Assembly: GCF_016552165.1 (NCBI RefSeq)
Contig: NZ_JACVDA010000006.1
Location: 22,942 to 86,941, forward strand
DNA from: Parvimonas parva
Lineage (GTDB): Bacteria > Bacillota > Clostridia > Tissierellales > Peptoniphilaceae
DNA length: 64,000 nucleotides
Direction of reading: 5' to 3'
This document shows, one piece after another, positions 45,003-54,226 of this stretch (position 1 is the stretch's first letter; every line of letters starts with the position of its first letter). The notes under the pieces are model-generated. The model was not told where the DNA came from. It worked only from the letters and a program-made list of their open reading frames with translations, and searched no databases. A program made the position numbers and the translations under genes.

Positions 45003-45074
45003 TGCACCTCCTCATTCTTAAGTCTCGCCGAATTAGGTGCTATGCTTTAAAAACCTAATCCGTGCGGTAACACA
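45003..45074 (-). ncRNA. L21 leader RNA (cis-regulatory)
   Basis: The transcribed leader (about 72 bases) carries TTACCGCACGGATTAGG paired with CACCTAATTCGGCGAGA, the core of the Firmicute L21 leader, next to the rplU ribosome site. The predicted function is feedback control of rplU-prp-rpmA. Confidence 0.85.
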
Positions 45075-45080
45075 ACAAGT

Positions 45081-45109
45081 AGTATATCATAAAAACAATA
45101 AAAAATCAA
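45081..45109 (-). promoter_or_regulatory. Promoter of the rplU operon
   Basis: On the minus strand TTGATT (45109-45104) and TATACT (45086-45081) are 17 bases apart; the transcript would start at about 45074, at the L21 leader. Confidence 0.75.
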
Positions 45110-45210
45110 GATTTTTTTAAATTATTTTTTAATTTGGATTTAAAATTTTAACTTTAAAATGTTAGTATAGAAGTTAAAATATTTATATTATTTTAAAATC
45201 AAAGAATTTG

Positions 45211-45219
45211 TGATATAAT
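45211..45219 (+). promoter_or_regulatory. Extended -10 promoter of the PBP gene
   Basis: TGATATAAT is a full extended -10. The -35 region (TTTTAA) is poor. The divergent L21 promoter is about 100 bases away. Confidence 0.55.
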
Positions 45220-45310
45220 ATGTTTAACTTTATACAAATTTAATTATATTAAATGTAATAAATAAAATTATAAAAAATAAAAAAATGATTGTTATTTGAG
45301 GAGGTTTTTT

Positions 45311-48226
45311 ATGTTACAAAAAAAGGTAGAGAATAAACAATCTAAAACTAAAAAAGGAGATAAAAGTTTTTTAAAATCTTTTTTTAAATTCGTAAGCATA
45401 GTCATTCTATCAATATTTATGATTGGTGCAGGAATTACAGGAATTTTTGCAACTACATTTATAGATATTATGAAAGATGCTCCAATCATTAATGCGTCAA
45501 AGATGAATGAGCTTATGATTCAATCATCAACCATTCTTGATAGAAATGAAAATTTAGTTGAAAAAATTGAAAACTTAGAGAATAGAACTATTGTAAAGCT
45601 AAGTGATGTTCCGGAACATTTAATAAATGCTTTCATTTCAACTGAAGATGAAAGATTTTATTCTCATAAAGGTGTTGACCCAATAGGTATAGCAAAAAGT
45701 CTTATCGATACAGCAAGAGGTAGAATTCGTGGTGGGTCAACAATCGCTCAACAATTAGCAAGAAATATGTATCTTTCAAATGAAAGAAAAATTGAAAGAA
45801 AGTTAAAAGAGGCATATCTTGCAATTAAAATTACAGATAGTATTAAAAGAGAAGGTGTTCTTGAGGCATATCTTAATAGAGTTTTCTTAGGACAACATTC
45901 TTATGGTGTTCAATCAGCGAGTCAAGGTTACTTTTCAAAAGATGTTAAAGATTTAACCATAGCTGAATCTGCACTTCTTGCAGCAATAGTTCAAAGTCCT
46001 ACAAACTACTCTCTATATAAAACTATAAAGCCTGAAAATGTTAGTGATGAATCTGCTGTTATAAAAGATTTAAATATCGGTGGTCAAGTTTATAAGGCAG
46101 TATATAATCCAAAAGTTTTAGATAGACAAAAATATGTTTTGAAAAAAATGTATGAACTTAAAAAAATAACTAAAGAAGAATATAATAATGCTGTTAATGA
46201 AGATGTATTTTCTGCTATAAATCCAAACAAAGGCTTTGAAAGGGAAGTTTCAACTTACTTCACTGAATATGTTAAGTATCAAGTTGCTGAAAAATTAATG
46301 AAAAAATTTAATTATACTAAAGAAGAGGCTTGGGACAAGATATATAACGGTGGACTTACAATTCATTCTACAATGGACCAAAACATACAAAAGAATTTAG
46401 AAAAACTTTATGCAGATTTTGCAAATGCAATGAATGCTCCAAGATATGGAGGTCCTTCATTTGCAGCTTTTAAAAGAGATAGAGCAAGTAATATAACTGA
46501 TGAAAAAGGTAATATAATCTTGTATAAAAAAGCTAATCTTTTAGATGAAAATAACAATGTTATAATTCCAAAAGGAGAGTTTTCTATTGACTCAGATAAT
46601 TCTTTAAAAATAAATAGTCAGAGAGTTTCAATATATCAAAATGTTTTGTCAATGGCTAGTTTTTATACAGTTAATGACCAAAACAACTTAGTTACCCATG
46701 GAATTGGAAATTTCCAACTTCCTGAGCAAGGAGTAACAGTTGAAAATGAAAAATCTTTTAAAATTTCTGCATCTGTTTTTGAAAATTACAAAGATTTTTA
46801 TAGTGTAAATGAAAATGGAAATTTAGTTTTAAATTCAAAATATTTCCAAGTTGATGAAAAAGGAACTGTTCAACCTCAATCTTCATCAGTCGTATTAGAC
46901 CATAAAACAGGTCAGTTAATCGCGATAATTGGTGGTAGAGAAACAACAGGACACCCTCTAAATAGAGCTTATAGAGTTCCTAGACAACCGGGTTCTACTA
47001 TGAAACCTTTGGGAGTATATATTCCTGCATTGGATAACGGATATACTGCTGCTACTGCAATAGAAGATGCTCCTCATTATAATGATAAAAAAGAACTTTG
47101 GCCAAAGAACTGGTATAATGGATATAGAGGATTACAAACTCTTAGAGAAAGTTTAGTACAATCTATCAACGTAAATGCTGTTAAGACTCTGGAAGATATA
47201 GGAATAGAAAAATCTAAAGAATATTTCAAAAAATTCGGTTTAATAAACGAAGATAATGAATTAGATGATACTTATGTTTCAAGGTCTGAAAGTGTGGACC
47301 ATAATGATGAAAACTTATCAAGTATGGCTCTTGGTGGTATGACAAGAGGTATGACCAACTTAAAAATGACTGGAGCTTATGCAGCAATAGCAAATGACGG
47401 AAGATATAATGAACCTATTTCATTTACAAAAGTTGTTGACTCAACAGGAAAAACTATTTTAGAACCTGAACAAAAGCAAAGACAAGTTACATCTAAAGAA
47501 AATGCTTTTATAATGAGAGATATTTTAAAAGGTGTTCCTGACGTAATGGCTCACGGTGCAAAGCACCCAACTATTGAAGTTTCAGGTAAAACAGGTACAA
47601 CTGATGATGTACAAGACTCTTGGTTTGTAGGTTTTACTCCATATTATACAATTGGAACTTGGATAGGTTTTGACAATCAACATATAAAACTTAATAATAA
47701 TAACTCAATGGCAGCCACTCTTTGGGGGAAAGTTAATAGAATAGTTTTAGAAGGCAAAGAACCTAAAAAATTTGATGGTCCAAGTGAAAATATAATAAGA
47801 AAGTATGTTTCAATAAGAACTGGTCTATTAGCTACCGAAGGCACTGAAAAAGCAATTTATGAATATTTTGTAAAAGGTACAGAGCCTACAAAATATGAAG
47901 AAATTTACTATATAGCTTATAAAATAGATAAAAGAAACGGAAAGTTGGCCACAGATAAAACTCCTGAAGAATTTATTGAAGAAAAGAAGTTTTATATAAA
48001 ACCGAATGTATATAAACCGGAAAAAACTGATTATGGCCCTAGTGATTTTATAAACCCACCACCAACTGAAGAATCAGATATAGTAGATAAACCTAAGGAA
48101 GAAGAAAAACCAAAGACTAATACTAAACCAAAAACAAATGATACTTCTAATAAAAATGATAAAGATAAAGATAAAGATAAAGATAAAAATAAAAATACAG
48201 AAAAAGATAAAAATAAAAATCCTTAA
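45311..48226 (+). CDS. Class A penicillin-binding protein 1A (bifunctional transglycosylase/transpeptidase)
   Basis: 971 residues from ATG 45311, preceded by GAGGAGG; a TTG at 45296 lies inside that site. A cytoplasmic basic tail and one membrane segment (about 24-50) precede the GT51 glycosyltransferase with Glu112 in STEDERFYSH and GGSTIAQQLARN. The transpeptidase has the acylated Ser562 in STMK, SIN and SGKTGTT. Two long insertions lie between the domains. The C-terminus is proline-rich and then a KDKDKNK-type repeat tail (about 945-971), probably disordered and wall-associated. It polymerises and cross-links peptidoglycan. Divergent from the rplU operon. Confidence 0.95.
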   Translation: MLQKKVENKQSKTKKGDKSFLKSFFKFVSIVILSIFMIGAGITGIFATTFIDIMKDAPIINASKMNELMIQSSTILDRNENLVEKIENLENRTIVKLSDVPEHLINAFISTEDERFYSHKGVDPIGIAKSLIDTARGRIRGGSTIAQQLARNMYLSNERKIERKLKEAYLAIKITDSIKREGVLEAYLNRVFLGQHSYGVQSASQGYFSKDVKDLTIAESALLAAIVQSPTNYSLYKTIKPENVSDESAVIKDLNIGGQVYKAVYNPKVLDRQKYVLKKMYELKKITKEEYNNAVNEDVFSAINPNKGFEREVSTYFTEYVKYQVAEKLMKKFNYTKEEAWDKIYNGGLTIHSTMDQNIQKNLEKLYADFANAMNAPRYGGPSFAAFKRDRASNITDEKGNIILYKKANLLDENNNVIIPKGEFSIDSDNSLKINSQRVSIYQNVLSMASFYTVNDQNNLVTHGIGNFQLPEQGVTVENEKSFKISASVFENYKDFYSVNENGNLVLNSKYFQVDEKGTVQPQSSSVVLDHKTGQLIAIIGGRETTGHPLNRAYRVPRQPGSTMKPLGVYIPALDNGYTAATAIEDAPHYNDKKELWPKNWYNGYRGLQTLRESLVQSINVNAVKTLEDIGIEKSKEYFKKFGLINEDNELDDTYVSRSESVDHNDENLSSMALGGMTRGMTNLKMTGAYAAIANDGRYNEPISFTKVVDSTGKTILEPEQKQRQVTSKENAFIMRDILKGVPDVMAHGAKHPTIEVSGKTGTTDDVQDSWFVGFTPYYTIGTWIGFDNQHIKLNNNNSMAATLWGKVNRIVLEGKEPKKFDGPSENIIRKYVSIRTGLLATEGTEKAIYEYFVKGTEPTKYEEIYYIAYKIDKRNGKLATDKTPEEFIEEKKFYIKPNVYKPEKTDYGPSDFINPPPTEESDIVDKPKEEEKPKTNTKPKTNDTSNKNDKDKDKDKDKNKNTEKDKNKNP

Positions 48227-48254
48227 AAAGGAGTTGCTATTTGCAACTCCTTTT
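48226..48254. terminator. Bidirectional terminator between PBP and mnmA
   Basis: AAAAGGAGTTGC (48226-48237), loop TATTT, GCAACTCCTTTT (48243-48254); shared by the two convergent genes. Confidence 0.85.
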
Positions 48255-49329
48255 AATATACTTCTTCTATTATTCCTCCTCCGACTACAATATCATCAGA
48301 GTAAAATACAGCCGATTGTCCTTTGTTTGGTGCTCTAACAGGCTTTTCAAATTCAACAAATAATTCATTATCTTTATAAAATAATAATCCTTTTGTTTCG
48401 TTTTGTCCATGTCTAACCTTAACACTCACTTCCAACGGTTTTTCTAAAACTTCAAAAGGTATAAAGTTTTCATCTCTTATTTTTATTTTATTTTTATATA
48501 AAGAATCTTCGTCAGACAATGTGACAGTATTATCTCTTGCATTTATCTTAGAAACAAAAACTCTCTTTCCAAGTGCAATTCCAAGACCTTTTCTCTGTCC
48601 GACAGTATAATACACTATCCCATTATGTTTTCCTAATTTATTTCCATTTTCATCAATAAAAAAACCCTCTTTTATTAACTCAGGATTTCTCTGTTTTATA
48701 AACATACCATGGTCTCTATTTTGAACAAAACAAATTTCTTCGCTATCTTTTTTTGAATAAGTCAAAATATCTTCATCTTTTGCAATTTGTCTTACTTCGT
48801 CTTTTATCAAATCAGCAAGAGGAAATAAAGTTTTTGCTAAAACTTCTTGACTTGTATTATACAAAAAATACGTCTGGTCTTTTTTAGAATCTTTTGCCCT
48901 TTTTAATAAATATCTATTATAATTATTATCAAATTCAACTTTTGCATAATGTCCGGTTGAAATAAAATCTGCTTTTAAAGGTTTTATTTTATCTACAAAA
49001 CTATTAAACTTTATATATTTATTACAAGCAACACAAGGGTTGGGAGTATATCCTAAAGAATAGTCTCTAACAAAATTTTCAATAACTTTTCTATCAAATT
49101 CTTCTCTAAAACTCATTGTATAATGTTTCACGCCCATTGCCTCTGCAACTATTTTAGCGTCCATAACGGAAGATAATGAGCAACAACCTTTTTCTTCATC
49201 ATACAAATGTCCTTTAGGTACTAAATTCATAGTAACCCCGATTACTTCGTATCCTTCTTTCAATAACAAATGGCAGGCAACACAACTGTCAACCCCGCCA
49301 CTCATTCCTAAAATTACTCTTTTATTCAA
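48253..49329 (-). CDS. mnmA: tRNA-specific 2-thiouridylase MnmA
   Basis: 358 residues, full length. It thiolates U34 of tRNA-Lys, -Glu and -Gln. The PP-loop GMSGGVDSC is at 8-16; the catalytic cysteines are in NPCVACNKYIKF and SEEICFVQ. C-terminal KGLGIALGKRVFV and GVDGE-like beta domains are as expected. It is last in the glmM-degV-mnmA run, 10 bases after degV. No nifS-type desulfurase is adjacent. Confidence 0.96.
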   Translation of the reverse strand: MNKRVILGMSGGVDSCVACHLLLKEGYEVIGVTMNLVPKGHLYDEEKGCCSLSSVMDAKIVAEAMGVKHYTMSFREEFDRKVIENFVRDYSLGYTPNPCVACNKYIKFNSFVDKIKPLKADFISTGHYAKVEFDNNYNRYLLKRAKDSKKDQTYFLYNTSQEVLAKTLFPLADLIKDEVRQIAKDEDILTYSKKDSEEICFVQNRDHGMFIKQRNPELIKEGFFIDENGNKLGKHNGIVYYTVGQRKGLGIALGKRVFVSKINARDNTVTLSDEDSLYKNKIKIRDENFIPFEVLEKPLEVSVKVRHGQNETKGLLFYKDNELFVEFEKPVRAPNKGQSAVFYSDDIVVGGGIIEEVY

Positions 49330-49339
49330 AATTACCTCA

Positions 49340-50170
49340 CTAATAACTGATAATTATTCCACCCTCATTTTCATAAGTAGAGGACAATCCTCTCGCAGGA
49401 ACAATTAAAATTTCTTTAAAATTATATTTTTCAATAATTTTATTTCTTATTTCCTTAGCTCTTTCTAAACAATTACAATGAGTTATTACCAACTTTTTAT
49501 CTTCAATATTTGAACAATTTTCAGATATAGAATCTACAAGTTCAGCATAAGCCTTCTTTAATCCTCTAACTTTTTTGTAAACCTCGATTTCTCCATCAAC
49601 ACCATACATAACAGGTTTAATGGAAAAAGCAGATACTATCATAGCTTTAAGTTTAGAAATTCTACCATTTTTAATTAAATTATCAAGGTTTTCTAAAACA
49701 AAAAATATTTTCATATCAGCAATATAATTTGTAACAGTATCTACTATTTCTTGAAATGACATTTTATTATTAATACATTCTTGAATTTTCAAAGCAACTA
49801 AAGTTTCACTTGCAGCAGCAGATTTTGTATCAAAAATATGAATCAATTTTTCTCCTTTTTCAAGTACCATTGTTCTAGCTAAACAAGCATTTGAATAAGT
49901 TGCGCTTAATTTTCCTGATAAAGTAATGCAAAAAACTTCCTTTGCTTGTTCAAATTTATCCATAAAAAGTTTTGGAGATGGAGCAGCTGTCTTTACAGAA
50001 CTAGCCTTTTTCATATTTTCTATATATTCATTTACATTCAAGTTTTCATCATCTAAATAATCTACATCATCAAGTTGTAAAGTCAAAGGTACCAACTCAA
50101 TATCTAATTTATTCTTTAACTCTTCGGTTAAATCACAACAACTATCAGCAACTATAAGTCTTTCCCTCAT
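49340..50170 (-). CDS. DegV family fatty-acid-binding protein
   Basis: 276 residues. DegV/FakB proteins hold a fatty acid for phosphorylation by FakA. Seen are the N-terminal VADSCCDLTEELKNKLDIELVPL, the ISGKLSATYSNA-like loop (TLSGKLSATYSNA) and the C-terminal HCNCLERA and SSTYENEGGIIISY. No fakA gene is in the window. It lies one base after glmM and 10 bases before mnmA. Confidence 0.92.
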   Translation of the reverse strand: MRERLIVADSCCDLTEELKNKLDIELVPLTLQLDDVDYLDDENLNVNEYIENMKKASSVKTAAPSPKLFMDKFEQAKEVFCITLSGKLSATYSNACLARTMVLEKGEKLIHIFDTKSAAASETLVALKIQECINNKMSFQEIVDTVTNYIADMKIFFVLENLDNLIKNGRISKLKAMIVSAFSIKPVMYGVDGEIEVYKKVRGLKKAYAELVDSISENCSNIEDKKLVITHCNCLERAKEIRNKIIEKYNFKEILIVPARGLSSTYENEGGIIISY

Positions 50171-50171
50171 A

Positions 50172-51506
50172 TTATCCTAACCTCTCTTCAATAAGTTTAG
50201 CAAGTTTTCTTGCCTCTAATTCTAATTCTTCTTGATTTTCTCCTTCAATCATAACTCTAACCAAAGGCTCTGTTCCAGAAGGTCTTATCAAAACTCTTCC
50301 ATTTCCTAAAAATTTATCTTCTATCTTCTTTATTTCTTCTAAAATTTCTCTATCTTGTAAATAAGCACTTCTATTTTCCAACTTAACTTTCGCATTAACT
50401 AACACTTGTGGATAAGAAACCATAAGTTCATTGAAATATGATAGATTATTTATACTACTGGCAACCAATTCACAAATCTTAAGCGCTGTAAAAGTTCCGT
50501 CCCCTGTAGTACTATCATTTAGGAAAATTACATGTCCAGATTGTTCTGCTCCTAAAATATAATTATTTTCCAACATATTTTCAAGCACAAATCTATCTCC
50601 AACTTTTGCTGGAATAAAATCAACTCCTATTGAATCTAAATATTTTTTTAGCCCAATATTACTCATAACAGTTCCTACTACTGCATTATTTGTAAGCTCA
50701 TCTTTTTCTTTATATGACTTAGCCATAGCAGCTAAAATATGGTCTCCGTCCATAATATTTCCTTTTTCATCAACTGCTAAGCATCTGTCAGCATCTCCGT
50801 CAAAAGAAAATCCCATATCAACATCATTTTCTAAAACTGCTTGTCTAATAACTTCCATATTTGTACTACCACAGTTTAAGTTTATATTTTTTCCGTCTGG
50901 AGCAGTATTTAAAGAAATAACTTCCATACCTAAATCTTCAAATAATTTTCTTGCAATTTTATAAGCAGCACCATTTCCGAAGTCAACTGCAATTTTCAAA
51001 TTAGAAAAATCTGCATCTACTCTTGATTTTAAATAATCTGCATAAATAGAAACAGCATCAGTTTCTTCTGTGAAGATTCCTTCTTGTACTTCTCCAAAAT
51101 CAAAATATTCATCATCTAAAATACTTTCAACTTTAAATTCAATCTCATCTGAAATTTTAAAACCATTTTCATTAAAAATCTTGATTCCATTATATTTAAA
51201 AGGATTATGCGATGCTGAAATAACAGCGCCTCCAACTGCCTTAAAATATTTTATTAAGTAAGCAACTGTTGGTGTAGGAGCAATTCCTATACTAACAACA
51301 TTAAAGCCCATTTCCAATAAGCCTTTTGCCAAACTGTTTTCAAGGCTCTTTCCACTTTCTCTAGTATCTCTACCTATTATAAATAATTTTTCTTCTTCAT
51401 TTTTTAAAATATATCCGACAGATTTTCCAAGTTTATATGCAAGTTCATCAGTTAAATTTTCTCCATAAACTCCACGAACACCATCTGTTCCAAAATAATT
51501 ACCCAT
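50172..51506 (-). CDS. glmM: Phosphoglucosamine mutase
   Basis: 444 residues, full length. It converts glucosamine 6-phosphate to glucosamine 1-phosphate for UDP-GlcNAc and peptidoglycan synthesis. The N-terminus FGTDGVRG, the phosphoserine loop ISASHNP with Ser99, the metal-binding DGDADR and the C-terminal phosphate-binding RPSGTEPLVRVM are all present. It is the first gene of the glmM-degV-mnmA operon. Confidence 0.97.
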   Translation of the reverse strand: MGNYFGTDGVRGVYGENLTDELAYKLGKSVGYILKNEEEKLFIIGRDTRESGKSLENSLAKGLLEMGFNVVSIGIAPTPTVAYLIKYFKAVGGAVISASHNPFKYNGIKIFNENGFKISDEIEFKVESILDDEYFDFGEVQEGIFTEETDAVSIYADYLKSRVDADFSNLKIAVDFGNGAAYKIARKLFEDLGMEVISLNTAPDGKNINLNCGSTNMEVIRQAVLENDVDMGFSFDGDADRCLAVDEKGNIMDGDHILAAMAKSYKEKDELTNNAVVGTVMSNIGLKKYLDSIGVDFIPAKVGDRFVLENMLENNYILGAEQSGHVIFLNDSTTGDGTFTALKICELVASSINNLSYFNELMVSYPQVLVNAKVKLENRSAYLQDREILEEIKKIEDKFLGNGRVLIRPSGTEPLVRVMIEGENQEELELEARKLAKLIEERLG

Positions 51507-51634
51507 TCTTTCTCCTAATTAATTTTAATATTCACATAATAATTATCGTAACAACGATTAAATTAAACAACCTTATAAACATAAAGTTGCTCTTATTATA
51601 TCATAAAAGAAAAAAAAAATCATTAATTAAAAGA

Positions 51635-51663
51635 AAAAACAGTGTATTTAAAAACACACTGTC
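51635..51663 (-). terminator. Terminator after the MFS gene
   Basis: ACAGTGT (51639-51645) pairs with ACACTGT (51656-51662); a T-run follows on the minus strand. Confidence 0.75.
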
Positions 51664-51665
51664 CT

Positions 51666-52937
51666 TTAAGCATTTTCTTTTATTTTAAATTGTGCCATTA
51701 ATATACTTATCAAAGTTATTCCAACCACTATTAAGTAAATTGATTTATTTTGTTCAAAGCCAAGTATTCCATTCGGTATTAGCTTTGAAATCCAAAGATA
51801 CACTCTATCTCCAAAGTAAACTCCCATAGCGAAAAATAATTGGAATATTCCCATACTAACATTTCTATCCTCTTTTTCAAAATATTGCATAGCCATTGAA
51901 ATCAAACAAGTATATGCAATTCCATATCCAAAACCGTTAAACATATATCCTAAAAATGCAGGTAAATAACTTCTAGTTAATAAAATTATTATATAAAAAA
52001 CTAAATTCGAACCCAAACCTAAAACTAAAGTCTTTTCAATTCCAATTTTTTTAGCAAAATAAGTTCCTGCAAGTACACTTGCAACAAGTTGTGGAAAAGC
52101 AAACAATACGTCAATATAGGCCAAAAAAAGTGGTGGCATATTAAGATTAACTTTTGCATAGGCAATCATATTTGCCCCTGAAGTTGAAAATTTTATAAAT
52201 GAAACTAAAATTGCAATTAAACAAATATATAAATATCCTTTAAATTCAAAAACTTTTTTAACCTTTGCAAAACTAAATCTCTTCGCTGAATAAGAAACGT
52301 CTTTAACAAAAAAAGTCAAAACAAAAGCTATAACAGAAATAATTGCAGAAAGTGTCCAAAGCAATTTAAAATTTTTATATGAGCCATAAGTTGACAAATA
52401 TTGAATAGGTGCTGCTATAAATTCTGCTAAAAGTGGTGCTATTGATAATATAGATGCCGAAATCGCAGCTTTTTCTTTAGAAAAAGTCTCTGAAAACAAT
52501 ACATTGAACACCGCAAGCATTGACGCACATATACCCATAGCTACTGATGAGAAATATAAAGTATTGTAACTTGGTTTTAAAACCACCATAAATGATGCCA
52601 ATGTTAAAACAAAAAGTGCAATCTGAATAAATATCTTTTTTCTATTAAAAATATCACTAAGTATAAAAATCGGTAGCCTTATAAAGCAACTGATAAGCCC
52701 ATAAGCAGAAGTTATCTGTGCAGCCATAATAATTGAAAAACCAAGTCCTCCCTCTTCCATAGGACTTATTGCATAAAGTTTTCTATATGCTCTAACAACA
52801 GTTATTCCACTCCAAAAAAGTACAAATAACCAAAAGATTATTTTTTGATTTCTATCTAAATCATACTTCTTTGAAATAAAAAATATAATTGCAAAAGTTA
52901 AAATAATCATAAAAATTGATGAATAAAGTTTATACAT
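51666..52937 (-). CDS. MFS transporter, paired with the ArsM-type methyltransferase
   Basis: 423 residues, about 12 membrane segments in two halves; the first intracellular loop has FILSDIFNRKKIF (the D-x-x-x-R-K/R motif A). It is a major facilitator of unassigned substrate. The start ATG lies 9 bases after the stop of the methyltransferase gene, with an AAGGAGA ribosome site, so they form one operon. Export of a methylated metalloid by this protein is plausible but is inference; no arsenic-specific sequence feature is seen. Confidence 0.85.
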   Translation of the reverse strand: MYKLYSSIFMIILTFAIIFFISKKYDLDRNQKIIFWLFVLFWSGITVVRAYRKLYAISPMEEGGLGFSIIMAAQITSAYGLISCFIRLPIFILSDIFNRKKIFIQIALFVLTLASFMVVLKPSYNTLYFSSVAMGICASMLAVFNVLFSETFSKEKAAISASILSIAPLLAEFIAAPIQYLSTYGSYKNFKLLWTLSAIISVIAFVLTFFVKDVSYSAKRFSFAKVKKVFEFKGYLYICLIAILVSFIKFSTSGANMIAYAKVNLNMPPLFLAYIDVLFAFPQLVASVLAGTYFAKKIGIEKTLVLGLGSNLVFYIIILLTRSYLPAFLGYMFNGFGYGIAYTCLISMAMQYFEKEDRNVSMGIFQLFFAMGVYFGDRVYLWISKLIPNGILGFEQNKSIYLIVVGITLISILMAQFKIKENA

Positions 52938-52946
52938 TTTTTCTCC

Positions 52947-53711
52947 TTAATTTTCTGGTTTAAATGCTAAAATTTTACCACGTCTTATATGTTCTCTTAA
53001 ATTTAATTTATGTCCCCATTTTGCAAGATATTCTTCAGTCAATTCCTCTTCAATTATTGTGTAAAGTTCAAAACCTACCTTTTTCAAAATACCCTTTAAC
53101 TTCACTGAAGTTATTGAACCGGCAACTCAAGTTGCATGAAAAATAGGTTCATCTTTAACCCAAGTAGGAAGTTCATTGAATTGAACAATGTCTGAAATTG
53201 AAATTCTTCCACCCGGTTTTAAAACTCTAAAAATTTCAGAATAGACCTTTTCCTTATCTTCACAAAGATTTATAACACAATTTGAAATTACACAGTCAAC
53301 CGTATTATCTTCAACTTTAAGATTATCAATATCTGAAACCCTGAAATCCGTATTAAAAAGTTTTTTCTTTTCTCTTATGTAATTTGCCTTTTCAACCATT
53401 TCAGGAAGTCTATCAACACCGATAACAAGACCTGTTTCTCCAACAATTTTACAAGCCTTAAAAACGTCCATTCCCTTACCACAACCTAAATCTAAAACAG
53501 TTTCTCCCTCTTTTAAATTTGCATTTTGAATCGGATTTCCACAACCAAGCCCAAGATTTGCTCCACTTTCTAAATCTTCCAAAGTGTAACCTAAACTTAA
53601 AGCAATCTTTGTTTCAATCTCTTTGCTATCTTCACTTTCTCTTAATCTATCATTTATAGCAATGTTTTTATACAACTCATCTATAACTTTCTTATTATCA
53701 CAACACTTCAT
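52947..53711 (-). CDS. ArsM-type SAM methyltransferase with UGA-encoded selenocysteine
   Basis: 254 residues if the in-frame TGA at 53129-53127 is read as Sec195; the frame then runs on to TAA at 52947. SAM motif VLDLGCGKGMD is at 72-82. Arsenite methyltransferases use three conserved cysteines: Cys57 in LGLGCGNP and Cys145 in SNCVINL are kept, and the third, in a C-V-A-G context, is the UGA codon here (HAT-U-VAGS). The 59 residues after it (ending GKILAFKPEN) match the family's C-terminus, so a real stop or pseudogene is unlikely. A SECIS-like hairpin follows. ATG is preceded by GGAGGATT. It is first in an operon with the MFS gene. The arsenic substrate is inferred from the family. Confidence 0.85.
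53097..53129 (-). promoter_or_regulatory. UGA codon plus SECIS-type hairpin in the ArsM-like gene
   Basis: The UGA (53129-53127) is followed by a 13-base spacer and a perfect 7-bp stem (53113-53107 with 53103-53097) with loop AGT. This is close to the geometry of the component B hairpin at 3.8 kb. Confidence 0.7.
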
Positions 53712-53735
53712 AATAATCCTCCTTTCAACCTCATT

Positions 53736-53765
53736 ATTCTATCACAATTTAATAAATTAGTCCAA
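53736..53765 (-). promoter_or_regulatory. Promoter of the arsM-MFS operon
   Basis: On the minus strand TTGGAC (53765-53760) and TAGAAT (53741-53736) are 18 bases apart, with TGA before the -10 as an extended element. Confidence 0.55.
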
Positions 53766-53862
53766 TTAAAAAAATTTTTGTAATATAAATATTTTTTAAT
53801 TTTTACATAATACAATATACCCAAATTGATAAATAAATTTAAGTTTTAACGACAAATATATC

Positions 53863-53891
53863 TTGATTTTTTTTGAAATTCAATGTATTAT
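53863..53891 (+). promoter_or_regulatory. Promoter of the DUF1858 gene, flanked by TATACCC/GGGTATA half-sites
   Basis: TTGATT (53863-53868) and TATTAT (53886-53891) are 17 bases apart. TATACCC at 53816-53822 and its inverse GGGTATA at 53894-53900 bracket the promoter, a possible operator pair. Confidence 0.5.
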
Positions 53892-53983
53892 ATGGGTATA
53901 AGATAATTATAATTCACATAATTTAATTAAAGTAAATTATCTTGAATCGAAATTATATTATTAAGATATTTAGGAGGTGCGTT

Positions 53984-54181
53984 ATGCAAATAACAAAAGA
54001 TATGTTAATCGGAGACATTATTCAAATCCATCCGGACGCAGTAGAAATTTTATTTAATTTTGGACTTTCTTGCGTTGGCTGTCCTGCAAGCCAAATGGAG
54101 ACTCTTGAAGAAGCTACTATGGTTCATGGACTAAACTTAGACTTACTTCTTGATGTCTTAAATGAAAATTCTTCAATCTAA
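53984..54181 (+). CDS. DUF1858 CxxC (hybrid-cluster-associated redox disulfide) protein
   Basis: 65 residues. The DUF1858 pattern is complete: MLIGDIIQIHPDAVEILFNFGLSCVGCPAS, with a CVGC pair likely to form a redox disulfide or bind a cluster, then METLEEA. The ATG at 53984 follows TAGGAGGTGC; an in-frame TTG at 53942 lacks a ribosome site. It is divergent from the ArsM-type operon and has its own promoter. A role as electron carrier or adaptor to that operon is only positional. Confidence 0.85.
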   Translation: MQITKDMLIGDIIQIHPDAVEILFNFGLSCVGCPASQMETLEEATMVHGLNLDLLLDVLNENSSI

Positions 54182-54191
54182 AGAATGAATC

Positions 54192-54220
54192 CCTCACCCC
54201 ACACAAAAGTGTTCGGTGAG
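54192..54220 (+). other. Hairpin after the DUF1858 gene
   Basis: CTCACC pairs with GGTGAG, enclosing ACAC-AAAA-GTGT (about 54192-54220). It has no T-run; the strong terminator is just downstream. Confidence 0.55.
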
Positions 54221-54226
54221 TAGTAC

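Noticed and set aside
48138..48338. A Lys/Ile-rich frame at the PBP C-terminus
   Set aside because: It is the out-of-frame shadow of a KDKNK repeat and crosses the terminator.
53127..53711. A truncated or frameshifted methyltransferase pseudogene
   Set aside because: There is no frame change: one UGA at a conserved Cys site, a clean continuation, and a hairpin of SECIS type.
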